From: Jiangella alkaliphila
GTDB taxonomy: Bacteria; Actinomycetota; Actinomycetes; Jiangellales; Jiangellaceae
Direction of reading: 5' to 3'
DNA: 64,000 nucleotides
Assembly: GCF_900105925.1 (NCBI RefSeq)
Contig: NZ_LT629791.1
Location: 5,178,001 to 5,242,000 of the forward strand
Part shown: positions 42,877-53,725 of the stretch, piece after piece
Layout: the number at the start of each line of letters is the position of its first letter
How positions within the stretch are numbered: the first letter of the stretch is position 1
The notes under the pieces: generated by a model
The model's database searches: none
Seen by the model: the letters and a program-made list of their open reading frames with translations, nothing else
What the model was told of the DNA's origin: nothing
Program-made: the position numbers and the translations under genes

Positions 42877-43821
42877 ATGCGCGCCGAACGCCTCGTCCAG
42901 ATCATCCTGCTGCTGCAGACACACGGCCGGCTGACGGCGGGCGAGCTGGCCCGGCGCCTGGAGGTGTCGGCGCGGACGGTGCAGCGCGACCTCGACGCGC
43001 TCAGCGCGGCCGGCTTCCCGGTGTACGCCGACCGCGGCCGGGCCGGCGGGTGGTCGCTGGCGGCGGACTACCGCACCCGGCTGACCGGCCTCTCCCCCGC
43101 CGAGACCGCCGCGCTGTTCGTCGCGTCGACGGCGCACGTGCTGGCCGACCTGGGCCTGGACGCGGCGGCGGGTACGGCCGAGGCGAAGCTGCTGGCGACG
43201 GTGCCGGCGCACGCCCGGCGGCACGCCGACCTCGCCCGCGAGCGGGTGCTGGTCGACCACGCCGACTGGATGGAGACGCGCGAGCCGTCGCCGTGGCTGC
43301 CGGTGCTGCAGCGGGCGGTCTGGGACGACACCCGCGTCCACCTCACCTACGGCAGCGCGCCGCACGCCGTCGCCGTCGAGCCGCTCGGGCTGGTGGCGAA
43401 GAAGCGGTCCTGGTACCTCGTCGCCCGCAAGGCGACCGGCGAGTTCCGCACCTACCGGGTCGACCGCATCGTCCACGCCGACGGCACGGACGAGCGGTTC
43501 GAGCGGCCGGACGCCTTCGACCTCACCGAGCACTGGCGGCACCACAGCGACCGCTACTTCGCCGAGCTGCGCCGCTACCCCGTCAGGCTGCGAGTCCGGG
43601 GCTACGCCGCCACCCGCCTGCGCTGGGCCCGCAACGCCGTCATCGACGCGCAGACGGCACCGGACGACGACGGCTGGGCCAACGTGAGCATGACGTTCGA
43701 GTCGGCCTACGAGACCCGCGTCTACCTGCTGGGTCTGGCCGGCGACGTGGTCGTGCTGGAACCGGCCGACCTCCGCGACGACATGCGCCGCGCGGCAACG
43801 GAGTTCCTGGCGCAGAACTAG
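42877..43821 (+). CDS. YafY/PafC-like HTH-WYL regulator
   Basis: 314 residues, ATG preceded by AAAGGAGAG. The HTH_11 at residues 1-55 (RLVQIILLLQTHGRLTAGEL, then VSARTVQRDLDALSAAGFPV) is followed by the WYL domain (VHLTYGSAPHAVAVEPLGLV, then KKRSWYLVARKATGEFRTYRVDRI) and a WCX tail. WYL domains sense nucleic acids or other ligands. It probably controls itself and the divergent DinB-ankyrin gene. Confidence 0.9.
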   Translation: MRAERLVQIILLLQTHGRLTAGELARRLEVSARTVQRDLDALSAAGFPVYADRGRAGGWSLAADYRTRLTGLSPAETAALFVASTAHVLADLGLDAAAGTAEAKLLATVPAHARRHADLARERVLVDHADWMETREPSPWLPVLQRAVWDDTRVHLTYGSAPHAVAVEPLGLVAKKRSWYLVARKATGEFRTYRVDRIVHADGTDERFERPDAFDLTEHWRHHSDRYFAELRRYPVRLRVRGYAATRLRWARNAVIDAQTAPDDDGWANVSMTFESAYETRVYLLGLAGDVVVLEPADLRDDMRRAATEFLAQN

Positions 43822-43856
43822 CGCGAGTCAGGATCGGGGCTCTGCGGTTCGTTCCA

Positions 43857-43906
43857 TGATCATCAACCTTCCACGTCGTGATAGCAGCCAAGAAGGTTGA
43901 TGATCA
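43857..43906. terminator. Inverted repeat between convergent genes
   Basis: TGATCATCAACCTTC at 43857-43871 is repeated inverted at 43892-43906 with a 20-base loop, between the YafY gene and the kinase-like gene. It covers the stop codon of the latter and can act in both directions. Its core differs from the TTGATC-TGGAG group. Confidence 0.6.
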
Positions 43907-44737
43907 CGGCGGGGTGGCCAGCTCGTCGAGGGCGCGATGGCCGCGCTTGACCACCCCTGGAACGACATCGTGGCGCCCGTGACGGATGGGGATCTCGAGC
44001 ATGTGGAGGATCTGTGTCGCTGCGAGCACCGCCGCCCCCTCCCAGCCGACCAGGTCGAGGATTCTCGTCCACAGCCGCCTTCGGACATCGTCCAGCAGCG
44101 GATCCTGGAAGGTGTACCACACGAGGGTGGTGAGATCGGTCGCCCGCGTGCCGCTACCTGCGTTCCCGATATCCACGACCGCCACCACTGCTCCGTCACG
44201 GACCAGGACATTGCTGGGGGTTGAGAGATCGGCATGGACCATGTCAGGTGCCTCTCGTGGTGGTGGGACATCCTGCCCGGCGACAGCCGATTCCTGACCG
44301 GTGGCGACCCGCCAGGCGTACGACCAGTGGTCGTAGGGCTCGGAGGCTTGGCCAGCCTGGAGTTCGATGATCTCCATCAGCTGCTCAACGAGGGACGGGG
44401 TCAGCTCTGGCGCGGGAGCCGCGTCAACGAAGTCCATCAGATGCCATACATGAGCGGCTGTGGCCCCCACTCCGAGCCAGGCCGGGGTGGGATAGCCGCG
44501 CCCACGCATGTGCTCGACCACTCTCTGGGCTCGCAACGTCTCGTCCAGGTGGTTGGGGTGTGCCCGGGGCACTGCTTTGAGAACTGCATCTGCCCTTCCG
44601 GCCAACTGGACGCGCAGGGCACCCCCATTGACGCCTCCGGGTAGGCGACTGAGAAGAGTGACCTCTGCCCCGGCCACGCTGGCCACGTCGTCCAGGACCT
44701 CGGCCGGCAGCTCTTCGGGATGGGTCCCCTGGTTCAT
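43904..44737 (-). CDS. APH-like phosphotransferase
   Basis: 277 residues. The catalytic loop MVHADLSTPSNVLVRDGAVVAVVDIGNAG has the H-x-D-L-S-x-x-N and D-x-G pattern of aminoglycoside and choline kinases; DAVLKAVPRAHP carries the ATP lysine. The true substrate is unknown. Base composition is less GC-rich at third codon positions than its neighbours, hinting at later acquisition. Confidence 0.8.
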   Translation of the reverse strand: MNQGTHPEELPAEVLDDVASVAGAEVTLLSRLPGGVNGGALRVQLAGRADAVLKAVPRAHPNHLDETLRAQRVVEHMRGRGYPTPAWLGVGATAAHVWHLMDFVDAAPAPELTPSLVEQLMEIIELQAGQASEPYDHWSYAWRVATGQESAVAGQDVPPPREAPDMVHADLSTPSNVLVRDGAVVAVVDIGNAGSGTRATDLTTLVWYTFQDPLLDDVRRRLWTRILDLVGWEGAAVLAATQILHMLEIPIRHGRHDVVPGVVKRGHRALDELATPP

Positions 44738-44766
44738 CGGCTCGTGGCCGCAACAGCAGACGTGCC

Positions 44767-45108
44767 CTAGAGCGAGCGGCGCTTGCGCAGCGCCTGCAAC
44801 GCCTCTTCGAGGATGGCCGCGCCGTCCTCGTCGCTGCGCCGCTCCTTCACGTACGCGAGGTGCGTCTTGTACGGCTCGGTGCGCGGCGCGGCCGGCGGGT
44901 GCTCGGGGTCCTGGCTGGCCGGGAGCCCGCAGCGGATGCAGTCCCAGGACTCGGGGATGACCGCCTCGGCGGCGAAGCTGGGCGAGCTCTCGTGCCCGTG
45001 CTCGCAGTAGTACGTCACCCGGCGGCGTGGCGCGGAATCGCCGCGTTCTGCCTCACCCATGGGACCGGCGCCCACCCGGCTGCCACGGATCGCGTTGCCT
45101 CCGACCAC
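44767..45108 (-). CDS. rbpA: RNA polymerase-binding protein RbpA
   Basis: 113 residues from GTG 45108, seven bases after AGGAGG. MVGGNAIRGSRVGAGPMGEA is the N-terminal sigma/RNAP-binding tail; YYCEHGHESSPSFAAEAVIPESWDCIRCGLPA is the core with its cysteines; the C-terminal helix is the sigma-interaction domain. An essential actinobacterial activator of RNA polymerase with sigma A type factors. Confidence 0.95.
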   Translation of the reverse strand: MVGGNAIRGSRVGAGPMGEAERGDSAPRRRVTYYCEHGHESSPSFAAEAVIPESWDCIRCGLPASQDPEHPPAAPRTEPYKTHLAYVKERRSDEDGAAILEEALQALRKRRSL

Positions 45109-45129
45109 GGTGCGTCCTCCTGAGAGTTG

Positions 45130-45360
45130 CTAGCTGGCGTTCAGCAGGCCGAGCGCGACGATGGCGGCGGCCCAGACGAGAGCCAGCGCGATCGTCAGAC
45201 GGTCGAGGTTGCGCTCGGCCACCGAGGAGCCGCCCACCGAGGACGACACGCCTCCGCCGAACATGTCGGACAGGCCGCCACCCTTGCCCTTGTGCATGAG
45301 CACCAGCAGGATCAGCAACGCGCTGGTGATGACCAGCAGGATCGAGAATGCCAGTTCCAC
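45130..45360 (-). CDS. secG: Preprotein translocase subunit SecG
   Basis: 76 residues from GTG 45360 (AAAGGACGAAGG upstream). Two helices (FSILLVITSALLILLVLMH, LALVWAAAIVALGLL) enclose the KGKGGGLSDMFGGG loop, diagnostic for SecG. Separated from tpiA by 231 bases with a strong hairpin, so it likely has its own promoter. Confidence 0.92.
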   Translation of the reverse strand: MELAFSILLVITSALLILLVLMHKGKGGGLSDMFGGGVSSSVGGSSVAERNLDRLTIALALVWAAAIVALGLLNAS

Positions 45361-45535
45361 GGTGGTGTGCCTTCGTCCTTTCGGATCGGCGAGCCGGCAG
45401 AGCGCCGATCGCACGCTCCAAGACTACGCGTTCGCGCCCGACGTGCCGAATGGTACCTCGTGCACGCTCTCCCTTTGCCTCGTGGGTCTCACCGCCGCCG
45501 GGACCTCGCCGGTGGGCGTTGGGCTGGGACAATCA

Positions 45536-45579
45536 TGTCCCCGCCCCCGGCGGGTCGAACGCGCCGGGTGACGGGGACA
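45536..45579 (-). terminator. Terminator after gap-pgk-tpiA
   Basis: TGTCCCCG at 45536-45543 pairs with CGGGGACA at 45572-45579, and CCCGGCG pairs with CGCCGGG inside it, giving a long GC stem 13 bases after the tpiA stop read leftward. Confidence 0.65.
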
Positions 45580-45591
45580 CGGAGCCGCAGC

Positions 45592-46377
45592 TCAGGGGTT
45601 GCGGTGGTACCGGGCGATCAGTGCGAACTCGTCGGCGTTGATGCTCGCGCCGCCGACCAGCGCGCCGTCGACGTCGGGCTGCTCCATGATCGGCTTGACG
45701 TTCGACGCCTTGACGGAGCCGCCGTACAGCACCCGGACCTTCGCCGCGACGTCGGCGCCGTACAGCTTCGCCAGCCGCTCGCGGATGGCCGCGGCCAGCT
45801 CCTGGGCGTCGTCGGGCGTGGCCACCTCGCCGGTGCCGATGGCCCAGACCGGCTCGTACGCGACGACGATGCTGGCCGCCTGCTCGGCGCCCAGACCGTC
45901 GAGCGCGCCGTCGAGCTGCGCGAGCGTGTGCTCGACGTGCCGGTTCTCCTGCCGGACCTCGAGCGGCTCGCCGACGCACAGGATCGGCGTGAGGCCGTGC
46001 TTGTACGCCGCCTTGATCTTCGCCGCGACCAGCTCGTCGGTCTCGGCGTGGTACTGGCGCCGCTCGGAGTGGCCGACGACGACGTACGTGCAGCCCAGCT
46101 TCGCCAGCATGGCCCCGGAGATGTCGCCGGTGTAGGCGCCGGAGTCTTGCGGGGAGAGGTCCTGCCCGCCGTAGGCGAGGTTGTAGCGGTCGGCGTCGAT
46201 CAGCGTCTGCACCGACCGCAGATCGGTGAACGGCGGCAGCACCGCCACCTCGACCTTCTCGAGGTCGTCGTCGTTGAGTGAGAAGGCGAGCTTCTGCACC
46301 AGCGCGATGGCCTCGAGGTGGGTGAGGTTCATCTTCCAGTTGCCGGCCATCAGCGGCCGGCGGGTGGTCGTCGCCAT
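45592..46377 (-). CDS. tpiA: Triosephosphate isomerase
   Basis: 261 residues. [14 protein letters not shown] with catalytic lysine, [16 protein letters not shown] with catalytic histidine, [17 protein letters not shown] with catalytic glutamate, and [12 protein letters not shown] are all present. The ATG shares a base with the pgk stop (TGATG). Confidence 0.96.
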   Translation of the reverse strand: MATTTRRPLMAGNWKMNLTHLEAIALVQKLAFSLNDDDLEKVEVAVLPPFTDLRSVQTLIDADRYNLAYGGQDLSPQDSGAYTGDISGAMLAKLGCTYVVVGHSERRQYHAETDELVAAKIKAAYKHGLTPILCVGEPLEVRQENRHVEHTLAQLDGALDGLGAEQAASIVVAYEPVWAIGTGEVATPDDAQELAAAIRERLAKLYGADVAAKVRVLYGGSVKASNVKPIMEQPDVDGALVGGASINADEFALIARYHRNP

Positions 46378-47567
46378 CAGGACTCCAGGACGGTCAGGCC
46401 GGGCAGAACCTTGCCCTCGAGCAGCTCCAGCGAGGCTCCGCCGCCGGTCGAGATGTGCGTGAACGCGCCTTCGTCGAGACCGAGCTGACGCACGGCGGCC
46501 GCGGAGTCGCCGCCGCCGACGACGCTGGTGCCCTGGACCTCGGAAACGGCGATGGCGACCTGCTTGGTGCCCTCGGCGAACGGCGCCAGCTCGAACACGC
46601 CCATCGGGCCGTTCCAGACCACCGTCTTGGCGTCGGCCAGCTTGCCGCGGAACAGCTCGATGGTGGCCGGGCCGATGTCGAGGCCCTTCTGGTCGGCCGG
46701 GATGGCCGACGCCGGCACCACCGACGTCGCCGCGTCGGCACTGATGTCGGCCGCGACGACGACGTCGACCGGCAACACCAGTTCGACGCCCCGCTCGCCC
46801 GCGCGGTCGAGGTAGCCCCGCACGGTGTCGAGCTGGTCCTCCTCGAGCAGCGAGCCGCCGACCTCGTAGCCCTGGGCCTTGAGGAACGTGAAGGCCATGC
46901 CGCCGCCGATGAGCAGGCGGTCGACCTTCTCGAGCAGGTTGTCGATGACGCCCAGCTTGTCGGACACCTTCGAGCCGCCGAGCACGACGACGTACGGGCG
47001 CGCGGGGTCGTCGAGGACCTTCGCGAACGCCTGCACCTCGGCCTTCACCAGCAGGCCGGCCGCGTGCGGCAGCACCTCGGCGAGGTCGTAGACGCTGGCC
47101 TGCTTGCGGTGGACGACGCCGAAGCCGTCGGACACGAAGACGTCGCCCAGCTCGGCCAGCTCGGCCGCGAAGGCCGCCCGCTCGGCATCGTCCTTGCTGG
47201 TCTCGCGCGCGTCGAAGCGCAGGTTCTCGAGCAGCGCGACGTCGCCGTCGGCCAGCGCGGCTACCGTCTTGCGCGCGCTCTCACCGACGGTGTCGGCGGC
47301 GAACGCGACGTCGGCGCCGAGCAGCTCGGACAGCCGCTTGGCCACCGGCGCGAGCGAGTACTTCGCCTCGGGCGCGCCCTTCGGCCGGCCCAGGTGCGCC
47401 ATGACGACGACACGGGCGCCGGCCGAGGCCAGCTGCTGGATGGTCGGCACCGACGCCCGCACACGGCCGTCGTCGGTGATGGTCTCGGCATCGAGCGGCA
47501 CGTTGAGGTCGGAGCGCAGGAGGACCCGCTGACCGCGCAGGTCCCCCAGCTCGTCGATTCCCCTCAT
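46377..47567 (-). CDS. pgk: Phosphoglycerate kinase
   Basis: 396 residues from [92 protein letters not shown] and [10 protein letters not shown] are the family blocks. It generates ATP from 1,3-bisphosphoglycerate. Two bases separate it from gap. Confidence 0.96.
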   Translation of the reverse strand: MRGIDELGDLRGQRVLLRSDLNVPLDAETITDDGRVRASVPTIQQLASAGARVVVMAHLGRPKGAPEAKYSLAPVAKRLSELLGADVAFAADTVGESARKTVAALADGDVALLENLRFDARETSKDDAERAAFAAELAELGDVFVSDGFGVVHRKQASVYDLAEVLPHAAGLLVKAEVQAFAKVLDDPARPYVVVLGGSKVSDKLGVIDNLLEKVDRLLIGGGMAFTFLKAQGYEVGGSLLEEDQLDTVRGYLDRAGERGVELVLPVDVVVAADISADAATSVVPASAIPADQKGLDIGPATIELFRGKLADAKTVVWNGPMGVFELAPFAEGTKQVAIAVSEVQGTSVVGGGDSAAAVRQLGLDEGAFTHISTGGGASLELLEGKVLPGLTVLES

Positions 47568-47569
47568 CC

Positions 47570-48682
<1,113 letters not shown>

Positions 48683-48769
48683 TCATCCGCATGGTAGTAC
48701 CGTGCTCGTCCCCCGGAGCGGCACCCGCTACCATCGGCCCGACCACGTCGCCGGGAGGGGGATCCACGG

Positions 48770-49252
48770 GTGACCATCTATCTCGTCCTGGGCGTCGCGG
48801 GGCTGGCGTTCCTGCTGGTGTCGCTGCTCGCCGGTGAGTTCCTGGACGGCGTCCTGCACCTCGGCGACTGGTTCTCCAGTGCCGCCGTGGCCGCGTTCGT
48901 GTCGGCGTTCGGCTTCTGCGCCTCGCTGGCCGAGTCCGCCGACCTGGGCACGCCGGCGACGCTCGGGCTCGGCGCGGTAGCCGGGGCGCTGGTCGCGGCG
49001 CTCACCGTGTGGCTGACGCGGACGCTCAAGGACGGCGCCACCGACCAGACGCCGCGCACCGGCGACATCATCGGGTTCGACGGCGTCGTGGTCTCGACCA
49101 TCCCGGAGGCGGGCTTCGGGGTGGTCAACATCAGTGTCGGCGGTCATCTCACCCGCCTGAACGCCCGCGCCGTCGAGACGATCGAGAGCGGGGCCGCGGT
49201 CACGGTCGTCGGAGTGCTGTCACCCACCGCCGTGTCCGTCGCCCGCCTGTAG
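48770..49252 (+). CDS. NfeD-like membrane protein
   Basis: 160 residues from GTG 48770. Three helices (IYLVLGVAGLAFLLVSLLAG, WFSSAAVAAFVSAFGFCASL, LGLGAVAGALVAALTVWLT) precede a C-terminal OB-fold-like NfeD domain with GDIIGFDGVVVSTIPEAGFG. NfeD proteins accompany flotillins in membrane microdomains, and a flotillin gene follows after 28 bases. Confidence 0.85.
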   Translation: MTIYLVLGVAGLAFLLVSLLAGEFLDGVLHLGDWFSSAAVAAFVSAFGFCASLAESADLGTPATLGLGAVAGALVAALTVWLTRTLKDGATDQTPRTGDIIGFDGVVVSTIPEAGFGVVNISVGGHLTRLNARAVETIESGAAVTVVGVLSPTAVSVARL

Positions 49253-49280
49253 CGGGCCCCGTCAACGGGGAGTTCCACGC

Positions 49281-50819
49281 ATGAACGAAACGACCATCAC
49301 CGTCATCGGCCTCGTCGTCCTCCTGGTCCTGATCGTCCTGCTGATCACCAGCCGGTACAAGGTGGCCGGGCCCAACGAGGCCTACATCGTCACCGGCCGG
49401 CGCGGCAAGGCGGTGCGCAACGTCGAGACCGGCATCATCTCCACCGACCTGTCCGGGCAGCGGGTCGTGATGGGCGGCGGCACGTTCGTCATCCCGTTCG
49501 TCCAGAAGCTGCACATCCTCGACCTCTCCAGCCGCCGGCTGTCGGTGCAGATCCGCGGCGCCGTGTCGGGCCAGGGCGTCAAGCTCAACGTCGAGGGCGT
49601 CGCCATCGTGAAGGTCGGCGGCAACGAGGACCAGATCCGGGCCTCCGCGCAGCGCTTCCTCACCCAGCAGGAAGAGGTCGAGACGTTCACGCAGGAGGTC
49701 CTGGCCGGCGCGCTGCGCTCCATCGTCGGCGGCCTCAGCGTCGAGCAGATCATCCGCGACCGCGCCGCGTTCGCCCAGCGCGTCGCCGACGAGTCGGAGA
49801 ACTCGCTCACCGGGCAGGGCCTGGTCCTCGACACGTTCCAGATCCAGGACATCACCGACGACGGCAGCTACCTGTCCGACCTGGGCCGGCCCGAGGCCGC
49901 CCGCATCGGGCAGGAGGCGGCCATCGCCGAGGCCAACGCCCGGCAGGCCGCCGAGCAGGCCCGCATCCTGGCCGAGGAGGAGATCGCCGTCTCTCAGCGC
50001 GGGCTGGCGCTACGGCAGGCCGAGATCCTGGCCGAGACCGACGCTGCGTCGGCACGGGCGGCCGCCGCCGGGCCGCTGGCCCAGGCCGACCAGGACCAGG
50101 CGATCCTCGCCGAGCAGGAGAAGGTCGCCGTCCGCCAGGCGGCGCTGACCGAACGGCAGCTCGACACCCAGGTGCGCAAGCCCGCCGACGCCGCGCGGTA
50201 CCGCGTCGAGCAGGAGGCCGAGGCCAAGCGGAACTCCGACATCGCCGAGGCCGAGGCGCGCAAGGCCGCCGCCATCGCCGCCGCGGAGGGCCGCGCCGAG
50301 GAGGCCCGGCTGGTCGGTGAGTCGGAGAAGGCGCGGCGCGCGGCGCTGGCCGAGGCCGAGGCCATCGAGGGCGCCAAGCGCGGTGAGGCCGAGAAGGCGC
50401 GCCGGGTCGCCGAGGCCGACGCGGTCCGCGCCGAGGGCGACGCCGAGGCGTCGTCGATCCTCGCCCGCGGCCACGCCGAGGCGGAGGCCATGGACAAGCG
50501 CGCCGAGGCGTTCGCCCACTACAACGAGGCCGCGGTGCTGCAGATGCTGATCGAGGTGCTGCCGAGCATCGCCCGCGAGGTGTCGGCGCCGATCAGCGCG
50601 ATCGACAAGCTGACAGTGGTGTCGACCGACGGCGTCGGCTCGCTGCCGCGGCAGGTCACCGACAACGTCGTCCAGACCATCGAGATGCTGAAGAACGCGA
50701 CCGGCCTCGACCTCGACCAGCTGATCAAGAGCGCCGCGTCGGGCGCGGTCGGCCGGCTCGGCGGGCCTGCGTCCGACGGTGCAGCGCCTCCGGACGGCGT
50801 GACCGTGACGCAGCCCTGA
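49281..50819 (+). CDS. Flotillin-family (SPFH) protein
   Basis: 512 residues. One N-terminal helix (TVIGLVVLLVLIVLLIT) anchors an SPFH/PHB domain (YKVAGPNEAYIVTGRRGKAV, FVIPFVQKLHILDLSSRRLS, VSGQGVKLNVEGVAIVKVGG), followed by a long Ala/Glu-rich coiled coil (about 200-410) and a C-terminal oligomerisation part. It organises membrane microdomains, here with the NfeD-like partner. Confidence 0.93.
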   Translation: MNETTITVIGLVVLLVLIVLLITSRYKVAGPNEAYIVTGRRGKAVRNVETGIISTDLSGQRVVMGGGTFVIPFVQKLHILDLSSRRLSVQIRGAVSGQGVKLNVEGVAIVKVGGNEDQIRASAQRFLTQQEEVETFTQEVLAGALRSIVGGLSVEQIIRDRAAFAQRVADESENSLTGQGLVLDTFQIQDITDDGSYLSDLGRPEAARIGQEAAIAEANARQAAEQARILAEEEIAVSQRGLALRQAEILAETDAASARAAAAGPLAQADQDQAILAEQEKVAVRQAALTERQLDTQVRKPADAARYRVEQEAEAKRNSDIAEAEARKAAAIAAAEGRAEEARLVGESEKARRAALAEAEAIEGAKRGEAEKARRVAEADAVRAEGDAEASSILARGHAEAEAMDKRAEAFAHYNEAAVLQMLIEVLPSIAREVSAPISAIDKLTVVSTDGVGSLPRQVTDNVVQTIEMLKNATGLDLDQLIKSAASGAVGRLGGPASDGAAPPDGVTVTQP

Positions 50820-50825
50820 CCGGGC

Positions 50826-51518
50826 TCACCACCAGGCGATCGCCGTCGTCGTCCCCGGCCTGACCTCGGTCAGGCCGCCGTCACGGACGACGACGGCGGC
50901 GCCGGCCAGCGCCGTGGCCCAATCCGAGTCCGTCGGGGCGAGGACGGTGACCGGGCAGCCGGCGGCGGCCCAGTCGTCGCGGCGGGCGGACGGCATCGCG
51001 TGCCAGGCGAGCTGGGCGGCGTGCCCGGCCTGGGCGGCCGCCTTGCCCGCCGTCATCGTCACTGCCGGGTTCGTGACGACGGTGATCGCGGCGGGCTGGT
51101 CGTCGTACTCGCCGTCCGGCGTCGCCTCGTCCGCATCGTCCGCCGCCTCCGTGCCGCCGACCTGCAGCTTGCGCACGTCGTCCGGGACGGCGTCGGCCGG
51201 GCCGGGCAGCAGCGCCCGCACGCCGGCGCCGTCGTGCTCGACACCGACGCCGGGCAGGTCCTGGACGCGCCGCCAGCCGATGCCGCGGGCGCGGCGGACC
51301 ACCTTGCGGATCCAGCCGTCCTCGTAGTGACGGATCGCGGCGGCCCACTCGGGGTCGGCGCCGTCGGCGTAGCACGCGTCGACCAGCCGGCCGACCGCCG
51401 TCGCGACCGCCTCCAGCAGCGCCTTCCGGGTGGGCGGGTCGCCCTCGGGCGAGCCGGGCCGGGGCAGGTGGACGACGATCTGCATCGCCCACCCGCCGTC
51501 GGGGGCGGGCTCGCTCAC
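50826..51518 (-). CDS. Pth2-like peptidyl-tRNA hydrolase
   Basis: 230 residues from GTG 51518, overlapping the whiA stop (GTGA). The C-terminal domain [23 protein letters not shown] is the Pth2 signature with the catalytic lysine and histidine region, followed by [10 protein letters not shown] and TAIAWW. The N-terminal 100 residues ([23 protein letters not shown]) form an extra part not present in classical Pth2. Pth2 frees tRNA from stalled peptidyl-tRNA. Coupling with the whiA gene is unusual. Confidence 0.82.
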   Translation of the reverse strand: MSEPAPDGGWAMQIVVHLPRPGSPEGDPPTRKALLEAVATAVGRLVDACYADGADPEWAAAIRHYEDGWIRKVVRRARGIGWRRVQDLPGVGVEHDGAGVRALLPGPADAVPDDVRKLQVGGTEAADDADEATPDGEYDDQPAAITVVTNPAVTMTAGKAAAQAGHAAQLAWHAMPSARRDDWAAAGCPVTVLAPTDSDWATALAGAAVVVRDGGLTEVRPGTTTAIAWW

Positions 51519-52495
51519 GGGGCGAGCATGTCCGGGGTGAGGTTCGCCTCGGTGTCGGGGATGCCGTCGTCGGCGGCCTTGCGGTCGGCCATGGCGAGCA
51601 GCCGGCGGATGCGGCCGGCCACGGCGTCCTTGGTCATCGGCGGGTCGGACAGCTGGCCCAGCTCTTCGAGGCTGGCCTGCTTGTTCTCCAGCCGCAGCAG
51701 GCCGGCCTTCTGCAGGTGCTCGGGGACGTCCTCGCCGAGGATCTCCAGCGCCCGCTCGACCCGCGCCCCCGCGGCGACGGCAGCCCGCGCGGACCGGCGC
51801 AGGTTGGCGTCGTCGAAGTTGGCCAGCCGGTTCGCCGTGGCCCGGACCTCGCGGCGCATGCGCCGTTCCTCCCAGGCCAGCACGCTGTCGTGGGCGCCCA
51901 GTCGGGTCAGCAGCGCGCCGATGGCGTCGCCGTCGCGCACCACCACGCGGTCGGTGCCCCGGACGTCGCGCGCCTTGGCCGAGATCGCCAGCCGCCGCGC
52001 CGCGCCGACCAGCGCTAGCGCCGCCTCGGGCCCCGGGCAGGTGACCTCGAGCGCGGAGCTGCGCCCCGGCTCGGTCAGCGACCCGTGCGCGAGGAACGCG
52101 CCCCGCCACGCCGCCTCGGCGTCGTGGTCGGCGCCGTTCACCACCTGCGGCGGCAGCCCGCGGACCGGCCGCCCGCTGCCGTCGATCAACCCCGTCTGGC
52201 GCGCCAGCCGTTCACCGTCGCGCACGACGCGCACCATGTAACGGCTCCCCTTGCGCAACCCACCGGCCGCGACCATCGCGAGGTCGCTGTCGTGGCCGAA
52301 CACCTCCGCTATGTCACGTCGCAGCCTGCGGGCCGCGACCCCCGTATCCAACTCGGCCTCGATGACGATCTTCCCACTGACGATGTGCAGGCCGCCGGCA
52401 AAGCGCAGCAGCGACGACACCTCAGCCTTGCGGCAGCACGTCCTTGTCACCTCGAGGCGAGCCAGCTCGTCCTTCACGGATGCTGTCATCGCCAT
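51515..52495 (-). CDS. whiA: Sporulation regulator WhiA
   Basis: 326 residues from [20 protein letters not shown]. The N-terminal LAGLIDADG-like domain ([35 protein letters not shown]) and a C-terminal HTH ([32 protein letters not shown]) define WhiA, which controls cell division and sporulation genes in actinobacteria. It follows yvcK after the repeat at 52589. Confidence 0.95.
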   Translation of the reverse strand: MAMTASVKDELARLEVTRTCCRKAEVSSLLRFAGGLHIVSGKIVIEAELDTGVAARRLRRDIAEVFGHDSDLAMVAAGGLRKGSRYMVRVVRDGERLARQTGLIDGSGRPVRGLPPQVVNGADHDAEAAWRGAFLAHGSLTEPGRSSALEVTCPGPEAALALVGAARRLAISAKARDVRGTDRVVVRDGDAIGALLTRLGAHDSVLAWEERRMRREVRATANRLANFDDANLRRSARAAVAAGARVERALEILGEDVPEHLQKAGLLRLENKQASLEELGQLSDPPMTKDAVAGRIRRLLAMADRKAADDGIPDTEANLTPDMLAP

Positions 52496-52588
52496 GCCGT
52501 GATCCTGCCACACCGGAGGGTCCGTCCGGTCGCGGTCGCTGCATGCCGGACGACGGCTCCCCGAACGGCCACCCCTCGACCCTCCCCA

Positions 52589-52664
52589 AAGTTGATCTTG
52601 GAGTTCTTCGGCAATTGCCGGGCGATTTGTCCCATAGATGGCCGGGCAACTCCAAGATCAACTT
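52589..52664. repeat. Inverted repeat, TTGATCTTGGAG family
   Basis: AAGTTGATCTTGGAGTT at 52589-52605 is repeated inverted at 52648-52664. Twelve of its bases in the core equal the copy at 15243. It stands just after the yvcK stop read leftward and 94 bases before whiA, and contains an inner CGGCAATTGCCG palindrome. It could end yvcK transcription and so uncouple whiA. Confidence 0.65.
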
Positions 52665-52708
52665 GGGCTGGGCGGACGGGCTGGGCGGACGGGCGGGGAG
52701 GCGGCGGG

Positions 52709-53725
52709 TCAGCGCCAGGGGCCGATGCGGCCGCTGCCGAGCGTCCGGGCGTAGGCGCGGCCCAGCCGGACGGGGTCGTGCTGGGCGGTGCCGTCGCGGT
52801 CGGCGACGTCGGCGACGACCAGCTCGGCGCCCATCTCGCCGGCGATGCGGCGCAGCAGTTTCTCGTCCGGGCAGGAGCGCCGCTCGGCGATGACGAGGTC
52901 CAGCCGCAGGTCCGGCGCGTACGCCCCGAGCACCTCGAGGTGCATCTCCGGGGTGAAGCCGGTGGTCTCGCCGCCCTCCTCGGACAGGTTGAGCGTGACG
53001 GCCCGCCGCGCGGACGTCGTCACCAGGGCGTCGCGGATCTCGGGGACCAGCAGGTGCGGCACGACGCTGCTGAACCAGGAGCCGGGGCCGAGCACCACCC
53101 AGTCGGCGTCGGCGATGGCCTCCAGCGCCTCGGGGCAGGCCGGCGGGTTCTCCGGGACCAGCCCGACCGCGACGATGTCGCCCTCGGTCGTCGCCACCTC
53201 GTGCTGGCCGGTGACGGTGAAGATCTCGCGCGGCGCGCCGGGCTCCGCGGCCGGCACGCCGACCAGCGCCTCGATGGTCAGCGGGACCAGTGCCATCGGC
53301 AGCACGCGGCCCTGGGCGCCGAGCAGCCGGCCGACCCAGTCCAGGCCCTCGACGTGGCCGCCGAGCAGCTCCCACAGCGCGACGATGAGCAGGTTGCCGG
53401 CCGCGTGGTTGTGCAGCTCTCCCCCACTGAGGAACCGGTGCTGCAGCACCCGCGCCCAGGTGCGGCCCCAGTCGTCGTCACCGCAGAGCGCGGCCAGCGC
53501 CATGCGCAGGTCGCCGGGCGGCAGCACGCCCAGCTCCTCGCGCAGCCGCCCGCTGGAGCCGCCGTCGTCGGCCACGGTGACGACGGCGGTCAGCCGCCCG
53601 GCCATGCGGCGCAGGGCCGACAGCGACGCCGCCAGACCGTGCCCGCCGCCGAGGGCGACCACCTTCGGGCCGGCGAGCCGGCCGCGGGCGACGTCGCCCG
53701 TCGTGCTGGTGAGTGTTCCCGTCAT
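52709..53725 (-). CDS. yvcK: YvcK/CofD-like protein (GlmR)
   Basis: 338 residues. VVALGGGHGLAASLSALRR is the UDP-sugar-binding P-loop, and VTVADDGGSSGRLREELGVLPPGDLR and HNHAAGNLLIVALWE match YvcK/GlmR, which controls carbon flow to the cell wall precursor pool. ATG overlaps the rapZ stop (ATGA). Confidence 0.94.
   Translation of the reverse strand: MTGTLTSTTGDVARGRLAGPKVVALGGGHGLAASLSALRRMAGRLTAVVTVADDGGSSGRLREELGVLPPGDLRMALAALCGDDDWGRTWARVLQHRFLSGGELHNHAAGNLLIVALWELLGGHVEGLDWVGRLLGAQGRVLPMALVPLTIEALVGVPAAEPGAPREIFTVTGQHEVATTEGDIVAVGLVPENPPACPEALEAIADADWVVLGPGSWFSSVVPHLLVPEIRDALVTTSARRAVTLNLSEEGGETTGFTPEMHLEVLGAYAPDLRLDLVIAERRSCPDEKLLRRIAGEMGAELVVADVADRDGTAQHDPVRLGRAYARTLGSGRIGPWR

Noticed and set aside
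48690-48706. Imperfect palindrome CATGGTAGTACCGTG between gap and the NfeD gene
   Set aside because: One arm mismatch and no matching regulator nearby; too weak to report as an operator.
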